DNA from: Sphingomonadaceae bacterium PASS1
GTDB taxonomy: Bacteria; Pseudomonadota; Alphaproteobacteria; Sphingomonadales; Sphingomonadaceae
Length of the DNA: 64,000 bases
Reading direction: 5' to 3'
NCBI GenBank assembly: GCA_002255985.1
Contig: NKIR01000003.1
Coordinates: forward strand, 1 to 64,000
In this document: in pieces, positions 1 through 8,754 of the stretch
Layout of the letters: each line of letters starts with the position of its first letter
How positions within the stretch are numbered: position 1 is the stretch's first letter
The notes under the pieces: model-generated
What the model saw: the letters and a program-made list of their open reading frames with translations, nothing else
Database searches by the model: none
What the model was told of the DNA's origin: nothing
Position numbers and translations under genes: made by a program

Positions 1-127
1 GCCGCAGCGCCCAAAAACAGAAAGGAAAAACCAACCTCTTGACCCAAAACCCGCAACGCGGGATATGACAACCACCCGGGTCACTTCTCAGTGAAAATAA
101 CGGGTCACTTCTCAACGACAATCAACA
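1..127. mobile_element. Terminal end of an IS21-type insertion element (partial)
   Basis: The sequence CGGGTCACTTCTCA occurs twice as a direct repeat at 77-90 and 101-114. Read outward on the minus strand, the segment begins TGTTGATTGTCGTTGAGAAG. A TG...CA terminus followed by repeated internal blocks close to the end is the layout of IS21-family (IstA/IstB) elements. Only the end lies in the window; the transposase genes would be to the left. The boundary is at about 127-129 and coincides with the place where the helicase reading frame stops. The family call rests on terminus layout and recall of similar ends, not on a transposase. Confidence 0.55.
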
Positions 128-2182
128 CAGACGGGGCGGGCCTTGATCTTTCGAGGTTGAAATCTGGGCCGGAGCAGGTGCAGCGTAATCCCCGAACAGG
201 GCTGCAAACTCGTCGTCGACCGACATGTGTGTAACCACCTCGGCGGCCCGCTCATTCATCTGGCGCTCGAATGCCTCCGCGCCGATCCCGGACGCGATGG
301 CCTCTGCTACGACTACCTCCTCTCCATCTGCGTCCCCGGCACCGAGAAATACGGCGGGGTCTCCAACGCCCGCTTGGGCAGCCTCGTCCTTGGCAACTAG
401 CTTCTCAAGAACCCACATCTGACGTACCTTCGGGTGGGTGCTCTCTCCCACGAAGTAGCTGATCTGCGGCGGACGGTCCTGACCGTATCGGTCGATCCTC
501 CCGTTCCGCTGCTGGAACCGCAAAAGGGACCAGGGCAGATCGAAATGGATCAGTCGGTGACACTGGAAGTGAAGGTTAAGCCCTTCGGATGCCATGTCCG
601 AGGCGATCAGAATTCTGATCGGGGAGCGCTCTTGGCCGAAGGCCTCGATCACCTCCTGGGTTTTGACGTCTGCCTCGACGCTGCCCCCATCCACCCGTGC
701 TACTTGCTCAGGTGAGAGGTCAAGGTCCTCTCGCAGCCGCTCGGCTAACCACGAAACGGTCGCGATCCGTTCCGAGAAGATCACCAAACGGTCGCGAGGC
801 GATTTTCCTGTCCACCGCAGCTCGCGAAGGAGCTGCAGGAGCTGCTGATACTTGCTGAAAGCGTCAGTATCGATTGCCGCCACTAGGTCAGCCAGAGCGC
901 GCAGACGATCGAGGTCCGCGTCAGTGCCGCGCGCGGTGCCTTTCTCGATCCCGCGTATACGCCGCTCGAGCGTCTCAAAGCACGCGACGGGACTGGAGAA
1001 GATCGCCTTGGCAATTGTGGTCCGAAACAGGTCAATTGCACGCCCCCGGGTCTGCTCCTCATCGAGGTCAAGGTGCAAGTCGGCGATCGCTTGATAGGCT
1101 ATCTCCTCCTCCGCGCTTAGCGGGAAGTGACGCGGGAACAGTTCCCGCTTTGGGACCTCTCGACCTATATCGGCGACGACTTCGGGCGATGACCTGAACC
1201 TGCGGACGACTAGATCCTCGATATCTGACCGATGCAACCTAGCTGGGTCTGGAACCCGGGTCGGGTCCAGCATGCGGATCAGGCTGGCGAAGCTCTCCTG
1301 CGATCCGTCATGCGGAGTTGCGGTCAGGAGAAGCAAAGAGTCGGTCCGGCGAGACAATAGCTGAGCTAGCTCTGCCCGCTGAGAGTTGGATCCGGCGGCT
1401 GACTTCCTCTCTGCGGCGTTATGCGCCTCATCGATGATGATCAGATCCCAATACGAATTTTTAATCGCTTCCCGGATTTGCGTGTCCCGTTTCAGTGTAT
1501 CGATCGAGACGATGGACCGGTCGAACTGGTCAAAGACGTTGTAGTGGGCAGGAATTCGGTTACGCATCCTTCGGATCGCCGCGCTATCTAGCCGAGATAG
1601 TGGTAGAGAAAACCTGGTCCAGAATTCCTTTTGGAACTGGGTTAGCATCGCGCGGGTCGTGACGACTAGTATCCGATCGGCTCGACCTCGCAGTGCAAGC
1701 TCCGCGGCGATTAAGCCCGCTTCAAGCGTTTTACCGAGGCCAACGTCGTCCGCAATCAGAAGCCGAATCCGGTCCTGGGAGAGGGCCCGCTCCACCGGTA
1801 AGTGTTGGAATGTGAGATTGTCGATCGCCGCCCGGCCAAGTGTAAGTGGGAGGCGTGTTGTTGTGGGTGTCGCCTGGAACGCAGCTGCGAGGTGCAGCTT
1901 TGTATCGACGATACCTGGAGAAGAGTCCGTGACCAATTCGATTGCCGCGGGGTCGAGGACGCGAGCACCCTTTTCGAGGTCCCAGACAAATCGGGCCTCT
2001 TTGCCGCGAACTAGCCCTGACAAGCCTCGGCAATGTACTTCGCGATAGCCAAGCTTCAACGTCGACGTCGCCAGAACCTTCCAAGTGGCTGAGCGAAGCC
2101 GGATTACGGCGCCAGGGGTCGGGGTCGATTGTGCGGTCACAGTACAAGTGCCTCGTGAATATTCATCATGCCGCGATCGCAT
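122..2182 (-). pseudogene. SNF2/RapA-type helicase, 3'-truncated (possibly DrmD-like)
   Basis: 686 codons encode a superfamily 2 DNA translocase. Visible motifs are Walker A DDVGLGKT (145-152), DEAH (251-254), TATP (287-290), SDMASEGLNL (about 529-538) and motif VI RFQQRNGRIDRYGQ (about 555-568), so both RecA-like lobes are intact. Relatives linked to phage defence (for example DrmD of DISARM) run to roughly 1000 residues; here the C-terminal part is missing and the frame ends within the IS-like terminus, with the last few residues (about RLC) read from or next to it. The start overlaps the end of the WYL regulator gene by 17 bases, so the two were one operon. Assignment to DISARM is a guess because none of the other drm genes is present. 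A truncated but working ATPase cannot be excluded. Confidence 0.7.
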
Positions 2183-3017
2183 CCCTGTTTAGCAACACAA
2201 TCTGCTGATCCTGCGGTGCCCGCGCGGCCGGATCTGTATCAAGCCCCAGCCTTTTTAATGCGTAGTAGAGCAAGGCTCTGCGAACAGGGATAACGACCCG
2301 GCCATTTTGCATCCCGTAGTCGAGTGCAATTACCCGTTTCTGATTTAAACTGAGATCCGGATGCGGCCCGATCTCAAGCTCAACGATTTCGTCCCAAGCT
2401 ACATCAGCCGTTATCTGCATTTGAGTAGACCGGGACTGCCGGGTCTCGATAACTCGTGAAATGACGAAGTCACGGTATTCCCTGCTCTTTTCGCAAAACG
2501 AACGGGCGTGCCAACGGAAGCCATCGAAGGCGAGCGCATGGGGTGCAATCCAGCGCCATTCCGGATCAGGCGCAGACATTGATTGATACAACGTATGGAT
2601 GGATTCCTGGCGCCTGATAGCAGTGACGATCGAGCGCAAGACGACCGGGTCTATACCTCGAGCGGGCGATGGCGCTGCGTCGAAGGCAGGAAGGTTGCCG
2701 ATCCAGGCATCCTCTTTACCGACTATGCCTTCAGCGACGGAGCGCAGCTGCGAGAGGTAGTGGGTCGCATCCGGATTGAGGAATATTGGGCTGAACGAAG
2801 TTGAGCGGACATACGTCTTGCCGCTTTTGTCGTAGATCATATTGTCCGGGGCGAGCGCGATATACCGATTGAGGTCACCAGATGCTTGGTTCTGGGAAAT
2901 TCCAAATTTATCAATTAGGTCCCCGCGGTTGACATGCCCCTCCCAGAACAGGCGAAACTCGATGAACTGAAGCTTCTGCTCCACCCCCCATCGCAGACTT
3001 AGCTTGTCATCCCCCAT
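2166..3017 (-). CDS. WYL-domain transcriptional regulator (CapW/BrxR type)
   Basis: A 283-residue protein with an N-terminal winged helix (about 1-80), a central WYL domain containing WRWIAPHALAFDGFRWHARS, and a C-terminal extension domain. This wHTH-WYL-WCX order is that of CapW/BrxR repressors, which sit upstream of BREX, CBASS, DISARM and similar defence operons and are thought to release DNA on sensing a nucleic-acid or nucleotide signal. The open frame extends to 3347, but homology-like sequence starts at MGDDKLSLRWG, so the ATG at 3017 is chosen; 3047 is an alternative. No strong Shine-Dalgarno is seen. It is co-transcribed with the truncated helicase and divergent from the DUF2779 gene. 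Confidence 0.75.
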   Translation of the reverse strand: MGDDKLSLRWGVEQKLQFIEFRLFWEGHVNRGDLIDKFGISQNQASGDLNRYIALAPDNMIYDKSGKTYVRSTSFSPIFLNPDATHYLSQLRSVAEGIVGKEDAWIGNLPAFDAAPSPARGIDPVVLRSIVTAIRRQESIHTLYQSMSAPDPEWRWIAPHALAFDGFRWHARSFCEKSREYRDFVISRVIETRQSRSTQMQITADVAWDEIVELEIGPHPDLSLNQKRVIALDYGMQNGRVVIPVRRALLYYALKRLGLDTDPAARAPQDQQIVLLNRDAIAA

Positions 3018-3108
3018 CGCGGCCCCCGAATCACTTTTCGGACCCATCCAAAAAGTTGACACACAAGTTTGTAGATGACAGCCTCTGCATTCGGCAAGGA
3101 CGATTTTG

Positions 3109-3140
3109 CGATTCTTTCTTGTTGCAGTTGGGCAGAATCG
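3109..3140. promoter_or_regulatory. Inverted repeat in the divergent promoter of the WYL and DUF2779 genes
   Basis: CGATTCT (3109-3115) is repeated inverted as AGAATCG (3134-3140), separated by 18 bases, in the roughly 190-base region between two divergent genes. Autorepressing WYL proteins of this type bind inverted repeats in such places, so it is a candidate operator. Arms of only seven bases could arise by chance. Confidence 0.3.
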
Positions 3141-3210
3141 TCGCGTTAAACGCTGGCGGAAGAGGGGGATGCTTGAAGCTATCATCGGCAAACGCTGTTC
3201 GGGTGACATC

Positions 3211-4677
3211 ATGAGCAGGCGTGCCGGGCTTTCCAAGTCTCGCATCACGGCGTTTGAGCAGTGCCCAAAGCGGCTGTGGCTATCGGTCCACCGCCCTGAG
3301 CTCGGTGTCACCGACAGCTCATCGAAGGCCCGGCTTGATGCCGGCAATGACGTCGGATCGGTCGCCTGCGAGCTTCATCCGGAAGGTGTGATGGTTGAGG
3401 CAGAGCCCAATCTCTCCGCAGCACTCGAGACCACCGCCAATTTGCTCGAGCAAAACCACCCTGGTCCAATTTTCGAAGCCACGTTTCAACACGAGGGCGT
3501 CCTGATCAGGGCGGACATCATCTCACGTGATGGAGAAGGACGCTGGCAGCTTGCCGAGGTGAAAAGCAGCACCGGGCCCAAGGAGTATCACATCGGTGAC
3601 CTGGCAACGCAGGTGTGGGTGATGGAAGAGGCCGGCATCCAGCTATCCGGAGCCGCCGTGCGCCATCTGAGCCGCGCCTTCGTGCTGGAGCGCGAGGGCG
3701 ATTATACCGGGCTCTTCCAGGATGCTGAACTGCTCGAGCAAGTGCGGCCCATCGCTGCCCAGCGTCCGCAAGTGGTCGCCGAGGCTCGAACGACGCTCGC
3801 TGGTGAGGAGCCCGTTCGTGAGCCTGGTGACCACTGCACGGTTCCGTTCGCCTGCGAGTTTTCGGGTTATTGCAGCAGCCATCTGCCGCCCGGACCCGAA
3901 TGGCCCGTTACGATTTTCCCCAACGGCGGGGGCAAATCCTGGTTGGGCAAAGGCGTCACTGACCTGTTGGAGTTGGACGAAGCAGCGCTTCCCGAAAAGC
4001 ACGCGCGGATAGTCCGGGCCACCCGAAGCGGCGACCCTGATCACGATGTCGAGGGCGCACGCCAGGCAATGGCAAAATGGGCTTATCCGCGCGCCTGGCT
4101 GGATTTTGAAACCATCGCATTTGCGGTGCCGCGCTGGATCGGCACGCGGCCCTATCAGCAGGTCCCGTTCCAGTTCTCGGTACATATCGAGGATGCCGCC
4201 GGTGCAGTAACCCATCACGAGTTCTTGAGCCTCGATGGTGCCGATCCCCGGCGTGCCTGCGCCGAGGCGCTGGTGGCAGCAATTCCAGAGGATGCTACCG
4301 TCATTGCCTACAACGCGCCATTCGAGAAGGGCGTGCTGCGCGAACTGGCTGCAATCTTTCCAGACCTGAAGGATGGCTTGCTCGATATGGCGCAGCGAAC
4401 CGTCGATCTGCTGCCGGTCACCCGGAACCACTGGTATCACCGCGATCAGCGCGGTTCTTGGTCTATCAAGGCAGTGCTGCCGACCATGACCAGCCTCGAC
4501 TACAGTAGCCTCGAGGTAAAGGACGGCACTGGCGCGCAGGAAGCTTATCTCGAAGCTATTCGTCCGGACACGTCCGATGAGCGGCGGACGTTCCTTAGCG
4601 ATGGTCTGAAGAAATACTGTGCACAAGACACATGGGCGATGGTGGCCATGGCACGCTTCCTGTCAGCCGCTGCGTAG
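3211..4677 (+). CDS. DUF2779 protein: Cas4-like nuclease fused to DnaQ-like exonuclease
   Basis: A 488-residue protein. The N-terminal half looks like a RecB/Cas4 PD-(D/E)XK nuclease: KSRITAFEQCPKRLWL near the start, then RADII...AEVKSS with the D-(E)VK metal site, and a late Cys group (CTVPFACEFSGYC) that with the first Cys could bind an iron-sulfur cluster. The C-terminal half has the three exonuclease motifs of the DEDD group: WLDFETI, VIAYNAPFEKGVL and YCAQDTWAMV. This matches the DUF2779 family, of unproven function, often near mobile or defence genes. The start at MSRRAGLSKS is chosen because the nuclease motif begins there; ATG 3169, preceded by AGAGGGGG, is also possible. Confidence 0.72.
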   Translation: MSRRAGLSKSRITAFEQCPKRLWLSVHRPELGVTDSSSKARLDAGNDVGSVACELHPEGVMVEAEPNLSAALETTANLLEQNHPGPIFEATFQHEGVLIRADIISRDGEGRWQLAEVKSSTGPKEYHIGDLATQVWVMEEAGIQLSGAAVRHLSRAFVLEREGDYTGLFQDAELLEQVRPIAAQRPQVVAEARTTLAGEEPVREPGDHCTVPFACEFSGYCSSHLPPGPEWPVTIFPNGGGKSWLGKGVTDLLELDEAALPEKHARIVRATRSGDPDHDVEGARQAMAKWAYPRAWLDFETIAFAVPRWIGTRPYQQVPFQFSVHIEDAAGAVTHHEFLSLDGADPRRACAEALVAAIPEDATVIAYNAPFEKGVLRELAAIFPDLKDGLLDMAQRTVDLLPVTRNHWYHRDQRGSWSIKAVLPTMTSLDYSSLEVKDGTGAQEAYLEAIRPDTSDERRTFLSDGLKKYCAQDTWAMVAMARFLSAAA

Positions 4678-4889
4678 GAGATGTGGGAGAAGATCATGCA
4701 TTGGCGGAGGCTTTGGGCAACCTTGCATCCCCACAAACGAAGCGTGCTTGCGGGCAATCAGGGATCTGCAGGGCCCCGAATAAATATAACACATTGATTC
4801 TAAATAGCTTTATTCAGAGAGAGTTCGTCCGCAGGCTCTCGCCCACCGCCAATTTCCCAACCGAATTTGTTGCGCCCACATCGCCGAGA

Positions 4890-5234
4890 TTATTTCTCGG
4901 GCGTCAGCTTTGCACCATTTTCGACATTCTCGTTGAAGCTGGTGACGATTGAGTCGACGATCATCTGAATTTCTTCCGCTGCAAACTTTTCGGCATCAGC
5001 CACGCTTGAACCGTATGAGCGTTCTGATTTGACCAGAATTTCCTTATACGCGGCGCGCTCTGTTGGGCAGGCTGCGTCACTAGTTTTGATGAAATCGCTC
5101 GGGCTCGCCTTTTCGCCAACCGCGGTGTTGTGCGTTTCAATCATGCAATTGTTGAATGCCTTGCGGGCATCATCCATTGGGTCGCCTTTCATGGCGGCCA
5201 TGCTGAGCAAAGTTGCTGCGACCAAAGAAATCAT
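4890..5234 (-). CDS. Small exported protein of unknown function
   Basis: 114 residues. The first 14 or so (MISLVAATLLSMAAM) look like a short signal sequence. The remainder is hydrophilic and helical, with two cysteines (NNCMIE and AACPTE) spaced to allow a disulfide bond in the periplasm. A run of G residues (GGGGG) lies upstream of the ATG. It stands alone: about 210 bases to the left hold no gene, and the next gene upstream on the same strand starts at 6631. I do not recognise the family. Confidence 0.6.
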   Translation of the reverse strand: MISLVAATLLSMAAMKGDPMDDARKAFNNCMIETHNTAVGEKASPSDFIKTSDAACPTERAAYKEILVKSERSYGSSVADAEKFAAEEIQMIVDSIVTSFNENVENGAKLTPEK

Positions 5235-5326
5235 AGTTCAAACCCCCAGATGTTCATCATATCGGTTATATTTATCACAGTGTGCGGTTCGCAATCAATG
5301 CAACATCGCACAGTGTCATATTGGTT

Positions 5327-6631
5327 TCAATTGACGACTTTGCCACCTTTTACGACGGCATCGACCGATTCCAGTTCACGAACATTGGCCAACGGATCGC
5401 CATCTACCGCAATAATGTCTGCGAAGCGGCCGACGGCGATTGCGCCGACATCCTGTTCACGGCCCAATGCCTGCGCCGCATTGCGCGTTGCCGCTTGGAT
5501 AGCCTCCAACGGTGTCATGCCATATTCGACCATGACCTTGAACTGCCCGCCGACCAATGCGTGCGGCATAACGCCAGCATCCGATCCAAACACCATTTTG
5601 ACGCCCGCTTTATGTGCTTTGCGGAAATTATCGCGTTGGATTTGCGCGACTTCGCGGTCTTTCCTGAGATTATCTTCGAGCACGCCGTTCTTGGCGCCTT
5701 CGGACTGGGTGTAGTCGGTGTTGAAGATATCCATTGAGAACCAGACTGGCCGAGGCCGAGCGGCTGCAAGCTTGATGCCTTCATCATCGACAAGGCTGGC
5801 ATGTTCGATGGTATCGATGCCTGCCTTGATCGCAGCCTTAATACCCTCGCCGCCATGGGCATGCGCGGCAACGCGAAGGCCCCATTGATGCGCCTCGTCC
5901 GCAATCACGCGAAGTTCGCGTTCGGAAAGCTGCTGCTGGCCGGGTTCGGTATTGCGCGAGAATACGCCGCCCGTTGCGCAAACCTTGATGACCTCTGCGC
6001 CATATTTGCGCTGACGCCGCACTTGGTAGCGCAGTTCGTCTTCGCTATCGGCGATGCCCTCTTCCTTACCCGATTTCTCAAGGCTGGGTGGCAGGAATGT
6101 GGAGTCGCAATGGCCGCCAGTCGCGCCGAGCGCATAACCCGCCGGAACAATACGCGGCCCTGTTGCGTATCCGTTTTCAATGGCTTGTTTCAGGCCGATG
6201 TCGTTGCGGTTGCCCGAACCAACGTTGCGAACCGTGGTAAATCCGGCTTTTAGTATCGCCTGCGCCGATCCAACGGCAGTCATGCCCCAGAAGCTGTCGG
6301 TGAATTCCAGTCCACGATAGCCGCCAATGTCCGCTGGACTGTCGAGATGGACGTGCATGTCAATCAAGCCAGGCAATATGGTTTTGCCGCTAAGGTTGAT
6401 ATGTTTGACGTCACTGCCCCATTTTACGGTGCGCGCGTCGGCAATGCTCGTAATGCGGCCATCGGAGCCAACAAACACGGCAGGATAATCGACGGTCTTA
6501 CCCGTCAGAACGTCGATCATTTTGTCTGCAGTGATGACCGTATTCTGCGCATTGGCGGCGGTCGCACAAAATGCAGTGCCGATCAGTGCCAGCGCTTTCA
6601 AATTTTTCGCAAAGTTCACGGTCAAATGCAT
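5327..6631 (-). CDS. Exported metal-dependent amidohydrolase
   Basis: A 434-residue protein with a signal peptide (cleavage near TAANAQ, about residue 29) and an amidohydrolase-superfamily TIM barrel. Signature features are ILPGLIDMHVHLDS, with the HxH metal pair at about 93 and 95, later GLRVAAHAHGGEG with HxH, a conserved IEHASLV, and VFGSDAGV with the metal Asp. The C-terminus GRFADIIAVDGDPL closes the composite beta-sandwich. Exported relatives act as imidazolonepropionase-like or dipeptidase-like hydrolases on cyclic amides and peptides; the substrate here is not evident. GGCGAGAACC precedes the ATG. It appears monocistronic. Confidence 0.8.
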   Translation of the reverse strand: MHLTVNFAKNLKALALIGTAFCATAANAQNTVITADKMIDVLTGKTVDYPAVFVGSDGRITSIADARTVKWGSDVKHINLSGKTILPGLIDMHVHLDSPADIGGYRGLEFTDSFWGMTAVGSAQAILKAGFTTVRNVGSGNRNDIGLKQAIENGYATGPRIVPAGYALGATGGHCDSTFLPPSLEKSGKEEGIADSEDELRYQVRRQRKYGAEVIKVCATGGVFSRNTEPGQQQLSERELRVIADEAHQWGLRVAAHAHGGEGIKAAIKAGIDTIEHASLVDDEGIKLAAARPRPVWFSMDIFNTDYTQSEGAKNGVLEDNLRKDREVAQIQRDNFRKAHKAGVKMVFGSDAGVMPHALVGGQFKVMVEYGMTPLEAIQAATRNAAQALGREQDVGAIAVGRFADIIAVDGDPLANVRELESVDAVVKGGKVVN

Positions 6632-6714
6632 GGTTCTCGCCCCTTATGTAATTCAATATTTCGGTAGATGACAAATTCCAAGCGCGGTGGACAGCAAAAA
6701 GCGCGTTGGCAAAT

Positions 6715-7365
6715 TTATGGTGCAAGCACTGACGGAAACGCAGCCTGTCGCTGATGCTGGCGGTAGGCGATGACTGCGCCCGCCATAAGGGCGAAGGACG
6801 CACCAAGCATCCATCCACCCAGCACGTCGGTCGGCCAATGGACCCCAAGCATGATCCGCGAAACGCCGGTCATCAATATCATCGTCGCCGCGGCGATCTG
6901 CCACAGGGGATGCCGCGCCTGCGGCACCAGCATGATGAATAGGATGTAGACCACTGCTGCATTGTTGGAATGCCCGCTGGGGAATGCCGGGCTGGTGATG
7001 GGATCAAGCTGCGCCACGAAATCGGGGCGGACACGCGCGAAAAAATACTTCATGACGTCAGACGTCAGTGCCGCGATCAGCGTCGTTACGCCCATGGCAA
7101 GCGCTGAGCCCCACCCCCACCAACGCCATAAGGCGAACGTCAGGACGGCGACAATTATGTAGCGTTGAACGCCGCCACCGATCCAGCTGATGCCTTGCAT
7201 AAGCAGGATCAGCCATTCGGGTGAACTGCCGCGCTGCATACTGAGTGCGTGCGAGATGACGAGGTCAAATTCGCGGAAATAGCCTGCGGTAACAGCGTAT
7301 CCCAACGCAACCACGAGGGTGAACAAAACCGCCGCCCCCGTCAAAAGACGAAAGGGCAAAATCAC
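6715..7365 (-). CDS. PAP2-family membrane phosphatase
   Basis: 216 residues with about five to six membrane helices. The three phosphatase signature motifs are complete: KYFFARVRP (106-114), PSGH (129-132) and SR-x5-H-x3-D (SR 169-170, H176, D180). Such enzymes remove phosphate from phosphatidic acid, undecaprenyl pyrophosphate or related lipids on the outer face of the inner membrane. The GTG start overlaps the TGA of the dihydrolipoyl dehydrogenase gene by four bases, so it is translated from the same transcript, although no functional link to the dehydrogenase is obvious. Confidence 0.85.
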   Translation of the reverse strand: MILPFRLLTGAAVLFTLVVALGYAVTAGYFREFDLVISHALSMQRGSSPEWLILLMQGISWIGGGVQRYIIVAVLTFALWRWWGWGSALAMGVTTLIAALTSDVMKYFFARVRPDFVAQLDPITSPAFPSGHSNNAAVVYILFIMLVPQARHPLWQIAAATMILMTGVSRIMLGVHWPTDVLGGWMLGASFALMAGAVIAYRQHQRQAAFPSVLAP

Positions 7366-8753
7366 ATGTGTATCATCTTGCCATAAGCGCCCAGCACGCT
7401 TTCGTGCATCATCTCGCTGAGCGTTGGATGCGGGAAAACGGTGTGCATGAAGTCCGCTTCGACCAACTCTGCCGTTTTGCCAATGGTATAGCCTTGGATG
7501 AGCTCCGTCACTTCAGCGCCCACCATATGCGCGCCCAGCAGTTCCCCGGTTTTAGAGTCGAACACGGTCTTGATGAAACCCTCGGCCGCACCCAGCGCAA
7601 TCGCTTTGCCGTTGCCGAGGAACGGGAAGTTGCCGACTTTGACGTCATAACCGGCCTCTTTCGCCTTGGCTTCGGTCAGGCCGACGCTGGCAACTTGCGG
7701 GTGGCAATAGGTGCAGCCGGGGATGTTCTTGGGGTCCATAGCGTGCGGATGCCCGCCGGCAATCGCTTCGGCGGCAATCACGCCTTCATGGCTGGCTTTA
7801 TGCGCCAACCATGGCGGCGCGGTGATGTCACCGATGGCCCAAAGGCCCGGTACATTGGTGCGGCACATTGGATCGGTTTTCAGGAAACCGCGGTCCATTT
7901 CGACGCCAAGCGCGTCTAGCCCGATATTTTCGGTGTTGGGGACAATGCCGATGGCGACGATGCAATGGGTGAATTCGGACTCAACAACTTTGCCGTCCTT
8001 ACCCTTGATCTTCGCAGAAACACCTGTCGCGGTGGCCTTGAGTTCTTCAACCCCTGCCCCGGTCATGATCGTCATGCCCTGCTTTTTCAGCGCCTTTTCA
8101 AGGAAAGTCGAAACATCGGCGTCCTCAACGGGTACGATGCGGTCGAGCATTTCGACGACGGTCACTTCTGCGCCCATATCATTGTAGAAGCTTGCAAATT
8201 CGATGCCGATCGCGCCAGATCCAATGACCAGCAGCTTTTTGGGCATTTCGGGCGGCACCATCGCGTGGCGATAGGTCCAGATGCGCTTCCCATCGGCAGG
8301 CGCAAATGGCAGGTCGCGGGCGCGCGCACCGGTGGCGAGGATGATGTTCTTCGCGGTCAGCTCGTCGGTCTTGCCATCTTTGGTAACCGTCAGCGTGTTG
8401 GCGGCAGTTAGCTTGCCATCGCCCATATGGACGGTGATCTTATTCTTCTTCATCAGATGCGTAACGCCCTGATTAAGCTGCTTGGCCACACCGCGCGATC
8501 GCTTCACCACCGCGTCGATATCCGCACTGATATTCGCCGCCGTCAGGCCGTAATCGCCCGCATGCTGCATATAATGATAGATTTCGGCCGAACGCAGCAA
8601 CGCCTTGGTCGGGATGCAGCCCCAGTTGAGGCAAATGCCGCCGAGATTTTCCCGCTCAACAATCGCGACTTTCAGCCCAAGCTGCGCCGCGCGGATGGCC
8701 GCAACATAGCCACCGGGTCCAGAACCGAGGACGATGAGGTCGTAATCAGACAT
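7362..8753 (-). CDS. lpdA: Dihydrolipoyl dehydrogenase (E3)
   Basis: A 463-residue flavoprotein that reoxidises dihydrolipoyl groups of 2-oxo acid dehydrogenase complexes with NAD+. It shows the FAD site GSGPGG (about 10-15), the redox-active disulfide C41/C46 in GGICLNWGCIPTK, a second nucleotide fold (LLVIGSGAIGIEFAS), and the C-terminal catalytic pair in HPTLSE (His about 442). Length is normal. It starts one base after the stop of the lipoyl-less E2 gene, so E2 and E3 form an operon with the PAP2 gene. The E1 genes are absent here; E1 alpha/beta genes occur at 53.5-55.5 kb. Confidence 0.93.
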   Translation of the reverse strand: MSDYDLIVLGSGPGGYVAAIRAAQLGLKVAIVERENLGGICLNWGCIPTKALLRSAEIYHYMQHAGDYGLTAANISADIDAVVKRSRGVAKQLNQGVTHLMKKNKITVHMGDGKLTAANTLTVTKDGKTDELTAKNIILATGARARDLPFAPADGKRIWTYRHAMVPPEMPKKLLVIGSGAIGIEFASFYNDMGAEVTVVEMLDRIVPVEDADVSTFLEKALKKQGMTIMTGAGVEELKATATGVSAKIKGKDGKVVESEFTHCIVAIGIVPNTENIGLDALGVEMDRGFLKTDPMCRTNVPGLWAIGDITAPPWLAHKASHEGVIAAEAIAGGHPHAMDPKNIPGCTYCHPQVASVGLTEAKAKEAGYDVKVGNFPFLGNGKAIALGAAEGFIKTVFDSKTGELLGAHMVGAEVTELIQGYTIGKTAELVEADFMHTVFPHPTLSEMMHESVLGAYGKMIHM

Positions 8754-8754
8754 A

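Noticed and set aside
3643-4626. A 327-codon minus-strand frame
   Set aside because: It is antisense to the DUF2779 gene, whose two nuclease domains are clearly the coding sense.
122-4677. A complete DISARM or BREX system
   Set aside because: Only a helicase and a regulator are present. No methyltransferase, drmA/B/C, pglZ or brx genes are in the window, so only a remnant can be claimed.
4883-4900. CCGAGA...TCTCGG hairpin at the end of the small exported protein gene
   Set aside because: The stem is only six bases, overlaps coding sequence, and no T-run follows on the minus strand.
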